Source: Bolinopsis microptera
Lineage: Eukaryota; Ctenophora; Tentaculata; Lobata; Bolinopsidae
Reading direction: 5' to 3'
Assembly: GCF_026151205.1 (NCBI RefSeq)
Contig: NC_087076.1
Span: forward strand, 6,920,902-6,984,901
Length of the DNA stretch: 64,000 nt
A program made the position numbers and the translations under genes. The notes under the pieces are model-generated. The model saw only the letters and a program-made list of their open reading frames with translations. It was not told the DNA's origin and did not search any database. Shown here piece by piece: positions 32,084 to 44,913 of this stretch (position 1 is the first letter of the stretch; each line of letters opens with the position of its first letter).

Positions 32084-35000
32084 TTACGTACATCTTGTTT
32101 CTACAACAGTCTTCCGACACCGCTCACACCTCATTGCTAGACTGTCGTATACGAATTTGCATTTACAGTCATAGTTCACGTCTTTCTGGGAGTCTAGGTA
32201 AGAGCGGTCGCAACACAAATTGTTGCACGCGTCTGACTCCAGGGATGTGACGCTGCAAATGCGTCCCTGAGTGCCGATACTGCCGACTGCTTCATTCGGT
32301 AAACAAAACTGATCCGGGTTGGTGGACTCCATGTAAATAAGCTCACTCTGGCGCGGCTGTATTCCGTGTAGATCGTACAGTACCCACGTGTCATCACGTC
32401 TAGTGTCCAGCACTCTAGTGGCGTACTTGTACTTGGTTACCAAGTTAGCACCTATGGTTGTCATGGTCGGTATCCTCTGGTAACAGGTTTTTACGGTACA
32501 CGAACCGGAGAGTCCCTGACACTTACATATCGTCTCCATGTTATCTCGCACAGCCTGAAACACGGGTAATCTTATTACCCTTTTTCAAAACACCAATTCA
32601 AAATCAATAGATAAAACCCTTAACGGCTCCCCGAACGGTGAAGCAGTTAAAAGTTATTTCCCAACGTCACGGTTAACCGACTTCCAAGATAAGTGATAAT
32701 CTGTGATATCGTCATTAGACCCATGGAAACGAGTAAACAAGCAACAAGTAGGATTACCAGGGTCCCTGCTCGGTTGTTGTGCCGCTTTATTCTGTCTGGC
32801 ATGGAGTTGGCTTGGTGCGGGCTGTCTACAAACCTCTTTGTTTTGTCTATAACAACTGAAATGTGGTGGGAGATCTTTAATTTTAAAAGGTTATTAACTG
32901 CAGCCACGCCTAAACAATATTGGGCATATCAATCATCACAATACAAATAGATTAATGGTTAGATTGATGTTTAAACTTTACATCTGAAATTCTCCCACAA
33001 CAACCGACAGTAAATCAGATTATGGCACAGTCGATTAGAGCAGGTATTACAGAGTTTAAAACCCACCATTGTCGACTGCATCAGAACAGCCGCCCCAAGT
33101 CCAGTCTGGCTGCGGATCCGGCACATCATTCATCTCCCTACACCCACACATGTAGATATCACCATCAGAACAGGCGTCCACTACGCCCACCATCGCGCTA
33201 GCAGACATCAAGGCGTAGATAAACCCAGTCTCACTCAGATCTGAAACATTTGATTGTCGGTAAACCCGGTAAAAAGTGTGTCGGTAAAGGGCTTGTAAAT
33301 GTCGGGAAACCTGTGAGATGGTAACTCTTTTAATAGTGACATAATATTGATAATAGGTTTGTTGGGTGAATGAATAATGAACTGTTCTCTGTCGGTACTC
33401 TTTGTGGGATCGTATCGGGACTTCAAGGAACAGTTCCGCGTCGGTAACTCTAAACTGTAAACAAGGATATCATCTCTCCAATATAAGGCTCCATATCAGT
33501 GTCATACGTATTATGTAAGACTAACAAATTCGTTACTACATAGATCTAAGATCATCCTTTATCCCAGATATCGTATGTCTATCAGACCCCTCCTTAGTTG
33601 AAAGTATGATTGTTTAGTCTGATTGTGAAGGCTGGAGGCGGGATTTTAGTAGAACAGACTGCCAAATCAGTCGCTGATAAGCAGTTACCTCGAGAAGCAA
33701 TAACCATAGCCGTAATAATCGCTTTCAGGTTGTCACAGAGGCTCTGCAATCTGCTGGCGTCGTGTCAAAGGGAGTGAATAATATCTCGGCTGGCAAAGAA
33801 GCCAAACTTTTGTCTCGGTTAAAAAGAGAAGGGGTTCGCACTTGTTAGAAGAGAGTAATGGAGTATGGATCTAGGCTAATGTCTCTGAACACCAACGTCC
33901 TGGATTAACCAAATGCCGCACTTCTTTGTGCACAATCGACCACAAATTTGATGATTTGGTGCTGTAATCGAGAAAGAGGCCTAGCTCTTTCGTCTTAACC
34001 TTGGATAATTTGTCACCACCGGCCCTAGCTAATTCACCTCTAAGTTACAGTTTACGTTGGTTCACGTCGCGCGCGCTCCAGAATTTAGCAAATGCGCACA
34101 TTTTCGCCATAATTTGGTAAACGCGCGTTACGGCTAGCACAGCAAATTACTCTAAATGTCCAAGGTTGCCGGTTGCATGGATTACTTTAGACTTAGAGTG
34201 GTATTAAATAGGTGAAGTTACGAGAATGTGCGGCTTCGGCTAAATTCCAGGTACATTCTTCCGCTCCGCATCAGCGGGGGGAGAATGACGTCACGAAATG
34301 AGCCCATCGTGTAAAGGGTGACCTGTTGCAGGTGAAAGGGAGATGTTACCGGACCCGGTCACTGCAAAGCGCGGGGCTGTCAGATATAAGCGGAAATACA
34401 AGTTCTGTGTAGCCACTCCCCTGTCCAGACAATATACACACTTAGTGTCAAATACCTTGAGAGAAATTAAAAGTAAATTTAGTGCCCCCTAAGAAAGTGG
34501 CGTGGATAATTCGGGTCTTGCGGAGTGACGGCTGAGTCCCCTCGCTCACCGTAAGAGAGAGAAGCGGTTTAATCAGAGATTGGTTAGGGTGTACAGCGAC
34601 ACCAGATTAATTGTCTGTGTACAGGCCCACAGGCTTCCCTCTTCAGGCCTCCCTACACTTTAAAGTTTTAACCGCAGCAATACGCCACCTCAGAGATACA
34701 GGCCTCCTGGCTCCGCCCATACCCTAATTTACTTTTTCCCTCCTACCAACAACATTCCGCCAATTTTTGGAGACACCAGGGTTCACAATTTTAGAGAAAG
34801 GGGATATTTCTTGCGCAACTGCCTACTTTCGCTTGGAACAAAGGCTTATTGAAACTGTGACGGTAGCTGCACTAGATCTCTTACTATCAAAACAACTCTA
34901 AATACATCGCTCACCAATGCTGTTATTATGAAGAAGAATGCACTGCATACCAGAAATTATCTTTGCCGTGCAGCAATCAAAACTTGATGGATTTTAGTGT

Positions 35001-38000
35001 TTGTATCAAGTTAAAAGTGAGAAGCTCTGAGGTTGCCGCTAAATTACCTTACAAAACTATTTTGAGCTGAGCGGGGCGGCTACGACTCTCTGATCTCTGT
35101 CATTCTACCTCTCAAGCTTCAAGCACTTGGAATTCGGAAACGAAATTTTCAAGCTGCTTGAATATGCGGTGGAGAGCACAAAGTAGGTGAAATTTCAGAC
35201 ATATTACCCCAAAATATGCGCAATATATAAGAATGTCATGCATAACTACACAATCAACAATTTTCAGAACTGAAAAGTCACGCTACATTCCCCACATATA
35301 TTATCTAGGAAATTTATCGGCTGTTTAAATTCGGTGCTACTCTAATGTTAGTATAATGTGTATATAATATATGCAAGTATATGTAAGTATATGTTAATAT
35401 ATTTAAGTACATGGAAGTTTGTGTATGAGTGTAAAGGAAGTTAGATATTCTCATACAGAAGTGTAAGTTAGGTCTAAATATGATGTAATGGTTATAATAC
35501 GGAACCCAGTATTAGTTATTACACATTTTATTAGTTATTACACATTTTATTAGTTATTACACATTTTATTAGTTATTACACATTTTATTAGTTATTACAC
35601 ATTTTATTAGTTATTACACATTTTATTAGTTATTACACATTTTATTAGTTATTACAGATTTTTACAACTCAGCAAAGTGCACCCCAGAAATTCTGTTTAC
35701 AGCAAGTACCGACAGGAATCTTATTGTATTGATGGACTGAGAAATGACCAATGGATGGGGCTAGGCAGACTGGAGGCATGCAATTTGATCGGGTGAAGGA
35801 TCAAGAAAATGGTACAGAGCTAGACAACTACAGAGACATTCTGAAATATTTGGTGTCCCCAGGACCATGAGTCCACATTTGCTCAGACAGTCTGACATGA
35901 AATAGCTGGATTTGACCGCCGAATGTTGTCCTGAACCCACCTGGCCAGACTCCAAAACTTTGAAACTAAGAGTAGGAAATATTTGGCGAGGGTAAAACTC
36001 ACAAGTTTTTGGGAATGAGACTTGAGCACATGTGTATTGTGGACGAATTGCAGTAGGGGACTAAACTATATATATAAATGGACAACAATACGACTTATAA
36101 CGTGATTCAATTACACCAATCCAATAAACCTTTGGCGGATTGTTTTGAAAGAAGCGAATTCGATTGAAAAGTAGCTGATGACTGGCAAGATACAAATTTA
36201 CCGCAAAAAAAACGAATTATTTCCGAAAAATTGATGTCTGATATGTTCTGACAAGTTGCTAGCTATGATTTGTAAGAACTAATGAAATACAATATGGAAT
36301 GGTGCACTGTCCCCCCACAGATCACATACATGTTAATCACATCAAACACTCCCAAATAGACTTCTTCTCACCAAGTTACGGCAGAGCCAAAAATTGGAAA
36401 TATCACCAGCCTGCTAATTATAGAAAAGCAGATACTTAGCTGTTACATATTATTATTAGAGCTATAATCACCAATATCAATCCAGTCAACAGACCCCCCC
36501 CCCCCCCCCCCCCCAGTACTTGCAAACCTTCCACAGTCTGTCAGACCAGTTAAAAGTTGTGTTTTAAAAGTTAACAGTTAAACAGCATTAGTGTGACGAG
36601 GCGTCAGTACAAAGTACTCAAGTATTTATACTCCTCCTCCTACAACCATCATTAGTGTATTATCAGTAGCTGTTACCTAGCAACCATCCGCAGGTGAAAA
36701 TATGTGTGCCGTAACGAATAACAACGACTATTTTTCATGTTTCCCTGTCGTATTTGAGAGAGAATGGGCAGGGCCTATTTGGTCATACTTAAGTTTAGAT
36801 ATCACGCTGTATGTTAGACACATACTACCAAACTACAGTCTGCTCAATGTTCATCATGTTCAGTTTATAAAGTAGATTAGTAGTATGTGTCTAACATTAT
36901 AGTAACACTAACCCCTACTTTGACCTATTAGTGAAGAACAACAGTAGTAAGTAAGTAAGTAGCTGCAGCTAAAAAGTAGCACCACATCGCCCAGATTGTG
37001 GTTAAGCAGTACAATGGGATGAGGCAAGTTGTGGCTACTTCACCATGTTACTGTGGGGTGGATTATATAAACATTTGGTATTGTGTGGTGAACATAGAGC
37101 CACCGCCATCCGTTAAACATAGGTATTGTACACCAATCGAGTGAATTATCTGCTTATCTTACAACTGTATTGACTATTGTGTAGTTAATAGGGTTAGAGG
37201 AATCCGCCCTGCACATAATAAATCTAAAGTTGTACAACATGGGATTAGTTAGACTTGGATCAGTAATATTAAGACACGACTAGGGGGACTAGGGGGTCAG
37301 GGGGACTAGACATTGGTTATTGGGGGACACAGGTGGCAGGGATAATCATATTCATGGGTCAAGCAATCATTGCACTTAGTATCGCACTTAGTAACCAATA
37401 AGAAGGAAATAGAAGAGGAGTCGCGTGTACGGTTAGCAGAAAGTCACGTGACGTCACGTGTACGGTTAGCAGAAAGTCACGTGACATCACGTGTTACCCT
37501 GTTGATATGACCCCGCCTGGCACGTAGCCCCTCAACTCAGAAAACAGTTTAGTTAGAAGCTACTTAAACTACTGCTTAACCATTAACAAGAGGCACTCCC
37601 CCAAATTGAGTTGCTACAAATGGAGTATTCACCCTCTCTAGCTCCTTCCTCTAACTTATTACAATATCACATATTATTACAATATATCATTAATTATAGG
37701 TGTTGCCCACGTCAAGTGTCGGCATACTTGTGCAATACAGCTAAACTGCGAAACCTGACGCGCACCAGCTCTATATTCAATTAGCTTTATATCCGACCAA
37801 AACAGGAATACCACCAAAAACGTATGTTCCCGTAAATTGGTTATTGTTCTAGGATAACAAAGGAATTTCTGTTTACGAAGTCGGCGATAATAATCAACGT
37901 AGGTTCAGAACCAAGTTCAGCTAAATGGAGCAATGACCTTACCTTTATTGACAATGTTTCCGAATAAGTTAGGATACTCCTTGCTGGTGTGACAATTCCA

Positions 38001-40071
38001 GCGCTTTTTAGAGAACTCCTCCCCGCACTGCTGGATACCCCGATTCAGACCTCGACCCAGTGCCTTGATAAACTTCTTCTCTCCACACTCCTGCCGGGAT
38101 GAATTAAACTTAATAAGGATATTTGGGTTAATTTAATTTCCAGTCACCGTCGACGGGGTGTGCGGTTTTGGTTTCCATGAAAGTAAGGATACCTGAAATC
38201 ACCTCTTTCGCAAGCACGAACAAGCCAAACGGAAAGTCAAGTAGATTGTTGTCGGATTGTTGGACTGGAATGCACACGTATTTAGAATGAAATGAATCGC
38301 TACTGGGTCTCTAAAATAGCTGACCACATAACAATGAAATGCGGCTAATAGCAAATATTTGAGAGGGAGGAGGAGTTGATATGTCTTGACAAAGGTTTAA
38401 CCAAGTGTAACCAGCTGCTGGATACCAGGTACCTGGGCTAATATGCAACTATTGTCTCCAGACAGTCCCTTTTAAATTTTAAGTGAATAACGACGATCTC
38501 TTCACGTTTATTTGTCTAGAAAATCTTTAAAACAGTTAAAAACCTGCCTAAATTCCTAGACACTATCTCGCCCACGTAGGATATAAGATACGTAGCGGTC
38601 CAGGCTGGAACCCTGCCAAACAGCAGCGCACCCATGTCAAGGAAATTACTAAATTAGTTTAACATTCCATGACTTGGTTCAAGCACATTCCATGGATCGA
38701 TCGGGACCACTTCATAAGGTGTTGCTAAGTCACGTGGTGTGTTGCTAAGTCACGTGATAAACACGGGACCGGTCACGTGACCCCAGCATGTCATCTCAAT
38801 CAACAGAGCTTGGTCTCATTAATCAGAAGACAACCTCCGTAGCCGGGAGATTGCAATTTGCAATCTTGAGATGAATATAAGGTCTGATTCACATGCTCAC
38901 TGCCCCCACCATGTCCCCTAATCTCATCATGCCACACATGTGGTGTATTTGAAGTTAGTATGAACCTAAATTCAATGTCCGCTAATTTTACCCCTCTCAC
39001 AGGAGAAGAAGGTTTCAAGGGGCAGTCCTGAAAAGTGCCGACGTTTCAGAAAGTTCTCAATGTGGCCAGCTATATTGCAGTGTCCTGGGCTAGATATAAC
39101 TCATAACTGTTGCTATAATTACCCCAGAATTCTGTTAATTTACTTGGACTGATGTTCAGAAAAGTGTGTGTCTGACGTGTTGTGATCACGTGACAGCTCT
39201 TGTTGTGAAGGTGTTGTGAGCACACGGCCCGTTTGTCAACCAACTTTGCCGGTCAACATCCCCTTCAAAGGGAACGACAAAATTAGCTGCCATATACCTG
39301 CAGACCGATATACTTTAACTTATATTTTGGGATTGTTCCTGGCTTCTAGCCTCCCAGACTTGGTACTTGACAGTGTTCAGTGTTGCCATGGTAATTGTGT
39401 CCCAAATTGTATCTTAAAAACGTAAATTGTGTTTATGTCACGGAATAAGAAAACCCGGAGGGTAGTACAGGGAGGGGTTAAGAGAGGGTAAGTGAGGGTA
39501 AGTGAGGGTAAGTGAGTGGATATTAGAGCAGAGAGAAATATAGTGCTGTATCAAGTTGTCAGCTGGTGATGAAGGCCAATGAATTAGTGAAATCCAGCTG
39601 AACAGGAACGTTATTAACCGGCTTATTGACAGGTGAACTGTGTCCAGGTGTGCTCATTAACACGGAAACGGAATGTCTAGCATTCTGATCTACGTCACCA
39701 CCGAAACTTACCCTCTTTTGGTCTGAGGTGAGTTTCAATTTCTTTTCATCGTGGCAGTCACTCGGGGCATTCTTCTCGCCCAAATACCTGAAAATAAAAA
39801 TATGTAACTTTGCGATGATGCGCTAAATTTCAGAAAATTGTAAGTCAAAAGTTTCACTGATCAACAGTTTATATTAGATTAGCGCAGAATTGCATTAATA
39901 ACTTGATGATAGAAAACTTCTTGTACGAGTATTTATAACGTACTGTAAATCTTAATCTATAAGCGGCAGTAAGCAGTTAATGCTCAATATTCTTACTTAC
40001 CACCAAAAAGCTAAGGAACACTGCAGAGACATGATAATAATAAGGCAGTTGAGGAGTATTTTCGCAGACAT
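32084..40071 (-). CDS. Wnt family secreted signalling ligand, six exons, divergent C-terminus
   Basis: Exons, in transcript order: 40071-40001, 39787-39712, 38090-37943, 33240-33067, 32855-32758 and 32554-32084. All splice borders and phases fit, giving 345 residues. Residues 1 to about 22 form a signal peptide (Met, Lys, then LLNCLIIIMSLQC). Conserved Wnt blocks follow: GLNRGIQQC...RWNC, ETGFIYALMSA, CGC, WGGCSDAV, KRFVDSP, IKRHNNRAG and CKCQGLSGSC with the acylated-serine position, then GSIGTQGRICSVTS, NLCC and DCKCKF. Wnts are cysteine-rich, lipid-modified ligands for Frizzled receptors. The mature part has 22 cysteines; the usual Trp-Cys-Cys near the end is replaced by VYDS, and the GRG after LCC by DRS. 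The subfamily cannot be assigned by eye. The 4.7-kb intron 33241-37942 holds repeats and CACGTG sites. Confidence 0.93.
35508..35655. repeat. 19-bp minisatellite (~8 copies) in Wnt intron
   Basis: Tandem copies of TTAGTTATTACACATTTTA, essentially identical, which indicates recent expansion. Confidence 0.95.
36811..36897. repeat. Inverted repeat, 18-bp perfect arms
   Basis: ATGTTAGACACATACTAC at 36811-36828 is repeated in inverse at 36880-36897, with a 51-bp spacer. A possible small foldback element in the Wnt intron; no target duplication was identified. Confidence 0.7.
37424..37494. promoter_or_regulatory. Tandem repeat with four CACGTG E-box palindromes in the Wnt intron
   Basis: A ~33-bp unit (GTGTACGGTTAGCAGAAAGT plus CACGTGAC) occurs twice. 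It gives GTCACGTGAC at 37443-37452 and 37476-37485 and further CACGTG cores at about 37455 and 37488. GTCACGTGAC is the consensus bound by MiT/TFE and USF basic helix-loop-helix factors. A regulatory role here is inferred. Confidence 0.45.
38729..39193. promoter_or_regulatory. Further CACGTG cluster between Wnt exons 2 and 3
   Basis: GTCACGTG occurs at 38729, 38749 (within a tandem copy of TGTTGCTAAGTCACGTG) and 38772 (full GTCACGTGAC at 38772-38781). TCACGTGA occurs at 39186-39193. With the sites near 37450 this makes eight CACGTG cores in about 1.8 kb, far above chance for a 6-bp word. Confidence 0.45.
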
Positions 40072-42042
40072 TTCAGCTAAGATTGGTGAGGGTGGTTAGT
40101 GACGTGATAATAATAAGCATATCTCTTGACAAGTAATGCAAGCTACATGCAGATATATATTACATTTAGTAACATTACACCAGATCCCAAATGGGAGCCA
40201 GAGTCATCGATATATTATAGCAAGATTGCTATATTATAGCAAGATTGAGGGTACATGCTGTCTAGTAATAGTGTCTGTCTAGTGTCTAGTCGTGTGTGTG
40301 GTTCGTGTGTTACTATCGGGGTTATACTGTACTGATAATTGATATACAACCCAGTGTAGCGATAAGCTACTTATCAATTATATAATATTTCAATATTATT
40401 AAAGTATCAATATTTTACCTGGGAATATGCAGTATATAAAATAGAATCTAATTTCTATTCGATTGTATTGTATTCTTTCCTATTCTATTCAGCGTGTATA
40501 TTGTATTACAGTAATCATAATAATAAATGTTACATGATTTTTCATTAGGTTTTGATATCTGTCACATATAATATTTATAATTTGATTATGATAAATTTTG
40601 TAGATCTGACGATGATTGTAATGATTAAGTTGTTACATAAAAAATGCCGTTAAATTTGCCAGTAATTTTTTCAAAAAGTTGACAGTATTATAAATTCTTT
40701 TAACAACATAATGACGAGATTAAAAGTTCAAAAAGGTGACCATCCTACAATCTATTTATCCTCACTGCACCGAGTTCATCTAGAAATTAGTGTCATAATC
40801 TGCAATTGAAACTGAAATAATGTACCCAAAAAATTCTGAGCAAGTCAAATACTTTACAGATACTTCTCAACGACGCTTTTTCCCAAGCATGTCAGACTTA
40901 GAGGTTCACAAAAAAAAGAAGGTTTTTAAAATTTTCCGAAATTCCATAAAAATAAAACTTGCAAGCAGATTGATACGGTGTTAGGTTAGCATGGTAAATG
41001 ATTGGGTTGCTGGTAAGTACCAGCCTCGACATGTGATTTCAGGGCTACACCGTACACGCTACATGGTGGTCAAGGAGGAGAAAGAGCAGTTGTGGTCAAA
41101 TATAACTAACAACTGAGGTTTCCATTTAATTTTAAGGGTAATTTATATGCATGACCTAAGAGACCAAAAGCTGTTAAGGAGTCCGAGCTATTTTGAAAAT
41201 AGTTAAAGGCGTTATTCCCAAAAATCACAGTCTGCTGGATTAAAAGGCAAACATGAATTGTCACCTTTCTCAAAACCTTTTCAGGAAAAAACTAATTTTA
41301 AAACACTAGAAACAGTGGGGGTGTGGTCAGCAATATTTGAAAGATAGAGGTCTCAGAATACCGCTGAAAGACAAGATTCTTAAAAGGTAAACCATGTGCT
41401 GTCTACACAATTCTTCTCGGCGGCACCATGTGGTCAAGACTGTGCGACTAGCGCACGTCCTGCGGGTGCGACTTACCTTGTAATGATGTCAAGTCATGGC
41501 TGCATCTTCACCACCAGGCTATCTAATCCTCCCTTGTGGCTGCATCTTCACCACCAGGCTATCTAATCCTCCCTTGTGGTTCCTGCTTTCTATTAACACT
41601 TGGGTAACAAGTGTGCAGATCTCAGATATGCAGAATGCTACGACATTCCAAACACATGTCGTGAGAAGAGCACATTTTGCACTTACAGTAAAAAAAGTGA
41701 GACAAGGCGGTCTGCACTCAGCTGTGTTTTGAAAGTTAAAGCCATTATATCTGTCACGTTTGAAATTCAAAATCAGCTTTTAAATGCTACTCCGATCCTG
41801 CTGAACAGAACAAGATATTAAGGGTTTTTATTTGGTGTCTTAATTTACATTTTGAGCAGTATTGTTATATTTGTAATGCTATACTGTTGAAACAGTTGCA
41901 TTCTAGAAATTGTGTAAAATTTCAAGCTGTAAGCAACAGCTGTATCGCATATCTTTAAATAGATCATTCATTTTCATAGAGTTGTACAGAATCATGGTTT
42001 GTCAACAGTGCAACTCTAAAATTAACAAATTGTTATCTCTTA
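40072..42042. other. Wnt upstream region and intergenic DNA
   Basis: The first few hundred bases above 40071 are the expected promoter of the minus-strand Wnt gene; no TATA box is obvious. A 40-bp sequence beginning GGCTGCATCTTCACCACCAG is duplicated in tandem at about 41499-41578. No gene is supported. Confidence 0.5.
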
Positions 42043-42481
42043 CCAGTTTAAAAGTCAATTGCAAGATTTCTATCTAAACATATTAAGACAATCGAAATAA
42101 GTGAGTAAACGAATTTTCTGAAAAAATAATCTCTTTTTAAAGTGGATCATTTTAACATTATTTTAACTCATTATTATTGTTAATCAAAATTTTCCTCCTC
42201 CTTTCCTCCTACACAAATGCCATTGCAGGGGACAACGTTTAAAGATCATATTATCACAGAGACTATTCTAGAATTTGGATAAACACAATAGACACTGTAA
42301 AATAATTTAGTGTAGGAGGAAAGGGGAAGGGAGATTCTTCAGTGAGTACCATGACCTTGATATAATCCATTTTGTTTGTACAATCCAAAAGTGATTTTTT
42401 GTTAGGAAATTCGTTTGCTCGCAACATTTCGCTTGTCTTAATATGTTGAGAAAGATATTTCGCAATTGACTTTTAAACTGG
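42043..42481. repeat. Imperfect foldback element with ~75-bp inverted arms
   Basis: The left arm (42043-42117, starting CCAGTTTAAAAGTCAATT) and right arm (42406-42481) are roughly 80% inverse copies. A second inner pair (CTCCTTTCCTCCTACAC near 42199 and GTGTAGGAGGAAAGG near 42311) is nested inside. There is no ORF. It is probably a MITE. Confidence 0.65.
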
Positions 42482-42484
42482 TTT

Positions 42485-43100
42485 AGGGATCGTTCACATA
42501 ATACGTAATCAGCCGAGGGGGGAGGGGGTTCCCAAATGATTACGGTTGATTACAGGGGGAGGGGGGGGGAGTTGGTTGTTGATTACGTAATCAAAATTTT
42601 CTTTTTTACCCTCTAGGATAATAACATTGACAATATTTTTTAATTCAAATTCCACTCAATTTCACGCTGATAGTGATAAAATTTAGGAATGGATCGGGTA
42701 TCCGGCTGCAAAAGTAATTAGTTTGGAAGTTTGGAAGGTGCTTGGCTGGATATCATAACAATGATTTCGGCTCATAATGATCAGGGTAGCCCGTAGCATG
42801 ACTGTAGTTTTTGACTGATTTGAATGTCCTGCACAGCAGATCGAAGCATCTCTAAATTATTTACTATTTTTATTGTATTGCTGTGTATTTGATTCTAATT
42901 CTAATTCTAATGAAATGTAGAGGAATGTGTTTTTCAGGGAAAAAAGTCAAAAAGGGGGCCGGTGGGGCGGGGGGGTCAGGCCATGATTACGTAATTTTGC
43001 TGTCAGGAGGGGGTGGTGGGTTTTGATTACGGTTGACTACGGGGGGTGGGGGGGGAGAGGGGTAAAAATAGCAAAAATATTGATTACGTAATATGTGAAT
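42485..43100. mobile_element. G-rich DNA-transposon-like element with inverted TACGTAATCA-type ends
   Basis: The left end has TTCACATAATACGTAATCA; the right end has the inverse TGATTACGTAATATGTGAA (about 43079-43099). G-rich blocks lie subterminally at both ends (42515-42570 and 42954-43065), with repeated GATTACG words. There is no transposase ORF. It abuts the foldback element at 42043-42481. Superfamily unassigned. Confidence 0.55.
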
Positions 43101-43424
43101 TATTATACTTTCTGTCACATGTTCACGAATTAGATTAAATCAAGTTTATTCTATAAAGGAGTAAGAACTGGTCTAATCAATTATTTTCATTATTAATTTT
43201 AATTTCCTTTCAGACTAAGCAAACAAGACTTTTTGTCCTTGACTGCTAATTGGATTGTGAAAGGACAGAAACTGAGGGGGCAAGGAATGTACGGGCTTGA
43301 AAGCAGTGGCATAACGTTGCCTGTTGGCGCCCCCTCCCCGGAAAAGCATCCCTCCCTAAAATTGAACAACTTAGGTGATTTTAGAGGATACGCCGATAAA
43401 ATCTCTAAAAGTGTGTTTCTAGAG

Positions 43425-43590
43425 CAAAACGTGCAGTACCTTCTATCCATTCTCTTGCTACTCCAAGTCCCCTAAGATATCTGGTATAAAGGTCCTGCTA
43501 GTTATATATAAAATATATTTATGTTTGCTTTAATTGATACTAAATAAAATTGTTGTTTTCTTGAAATTGTTGTTTTCTTGATATAAAATG
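43425..43590 (+). repeat. Dispersed repeat, copy A, with 11-nt repeated tail
   Basis: It contains CTTGCTACTCCAAGTCCCCT, then TTTAATTGATACTAAATAAA, and ends in two rounds of TTGTTGTTTTCTTGA. A near-identical copy lies inverted at 48560-48710, and a tail-only relative at about 44060-44115. The polarised tail suggests a retroposed, SINE-like element; the family is unknown. Confidence 0.6.
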
Positions 43591-44913
43591 CAGCTTGAAA
43601 GGGGATATTAGTCATTGGAGTCGAGTGCTGGCAAAGATTATGTACATATCAAAATACATCTGATACTATTTGTTTGCTGTACATGATTGACTTTATACAT
43701 TCCTGTAATGGCAGAAATTTTAAGTTCTCACACAGCTTTTATCTATATTTTTATTGATAACTTTGTTCTACTGTATCATCAAATGAAGAGAGAACCAACA
43801 CACAGTAAGATAGTAGTAGTCAGTACTATTGATAGGTAGGTAGCCCTGGTGGGTGCGTAAACTTTACGGTCTGCTCTCTCCAAGATCAGCCTGCTTCTCC
43901 ATTTTACCGTGAAGCCTAATTTCTAGTTTTTATAAAAAATACAATCAAGTGCAGGTTTACTAATCTTAATCTACTTAACAACTCAATAGCCCAAGTCACC
44001 ATACCCGTAGTATATTCCATGGTAATAGAAGAGCTTTAAAGTTTTTCAAATTGTTGCTATAATTGATTTAAATAAAAATTTGTTGTTTTCTTGAATTTGT
44101 TGTTTTCTTGATTTCTTGTGTACTAAGACAAAAGATCTTTTGGCAGGTTCTCTCCTCATTTAACGCTCGACCACGCGACGGAAGTCCTGATCATTCCGCT
44201 GATGAAAGTTCTTAGCGCAACCCTTGGGCTTGTTTTAATCAGGATTCAAACCATTATAAATCTTCCGAATAAAAACTCCTTTGAACAAGCAACCATTGCA
44301 ATTGGAACAGAAGGCCCAAAATATGGGAGTTGTCACAGCACAACACAGGGTGTAAGCTTCAATTGGGTGATCGTCTCTGATTAAAACCGATCCACTTTCA
44401 AGGAACATTTTTCTTTTTGATAATATTGTGCGAACTGCAATAGCGTAGAGTGCAGTTGGGTTTCAAGTTTTGTCGAGATGGCCATGTGGCCATAATCCTA
44501 TTATTATTATTATTATTATTAAAATTTTGCTCAATTTAACTGATATATTTTGGATCTTGTACATACAAACCATCAAATTTAAGCACTCTCTCAAGCAGTT
44601 TTGTGTAGCTAATTCATACCCTGACGGATACCCAGACAATTTCATAAAATACCCTGAATTAAAGGCTCCCAAGGATTGATGGCACGGCCGGGTCTCAAAC
44701 ACCAACCTCTCGATGCCAAATGTAATGTTTTGTAATGAATAATGTTTTTGGGAATGTTTCGAATAAAATATAATATAAGAAAGAATTAAACATTAAGAGA
44801 TCCAATAAAGTTCAAATATAGAAATGCATTTAATAAATTTGTTCACACCCAAGTTGCTAAAAATTATTATTTTAACATATAAGTAATGAAAAGTATAGTA
44901 ATGTAAAAAGTTA
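43591..44913. other. Intergenic DNA with repeat fragments
   Basis: Holds the tail-only repeat fragment near 44060-44115, a sequence shared with 48770-48800 (GGTGGGTGCGTAAACTTT at about 43850-43867), and an (ATT)n run at 44501-44521. No gene is supported. Confidence 0.45.

Larger units (their letters stand above)
33241..37942 (-). other. Large Wnt intron 3 with repeats
   Basis: There is no alternative exon I can support. It contains a 19-bp minisatellite at about 35508-35655, a (C)21 tract at 36494-36514, an inverted repeat at 36811-36897 and a tandem pair of CACGTG-bearing repeats at 37424-37493. The G+C-richer part (33900-34700) has no motif-bearing ORF. Confidence 0.7.

Noticed and set aside
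36494-36514. A third G/C-ended transposon marked by (C)21
   Set aside because: No matching G tract, inverted subterminal sequence or target duplication was found nearby.
39476-39519. Interstitial telomere repeat
   Set aside because: The unit AGGGTAAGTG repeats only about three times and is not the TTAGGG motif.
43233-43475. 80-residue ORF
   Set aside because: It overlaps a dispersed repeat and has no domain or splice support. Its end LLLLQVP also occurs in the repeat copy at 48678-48860.
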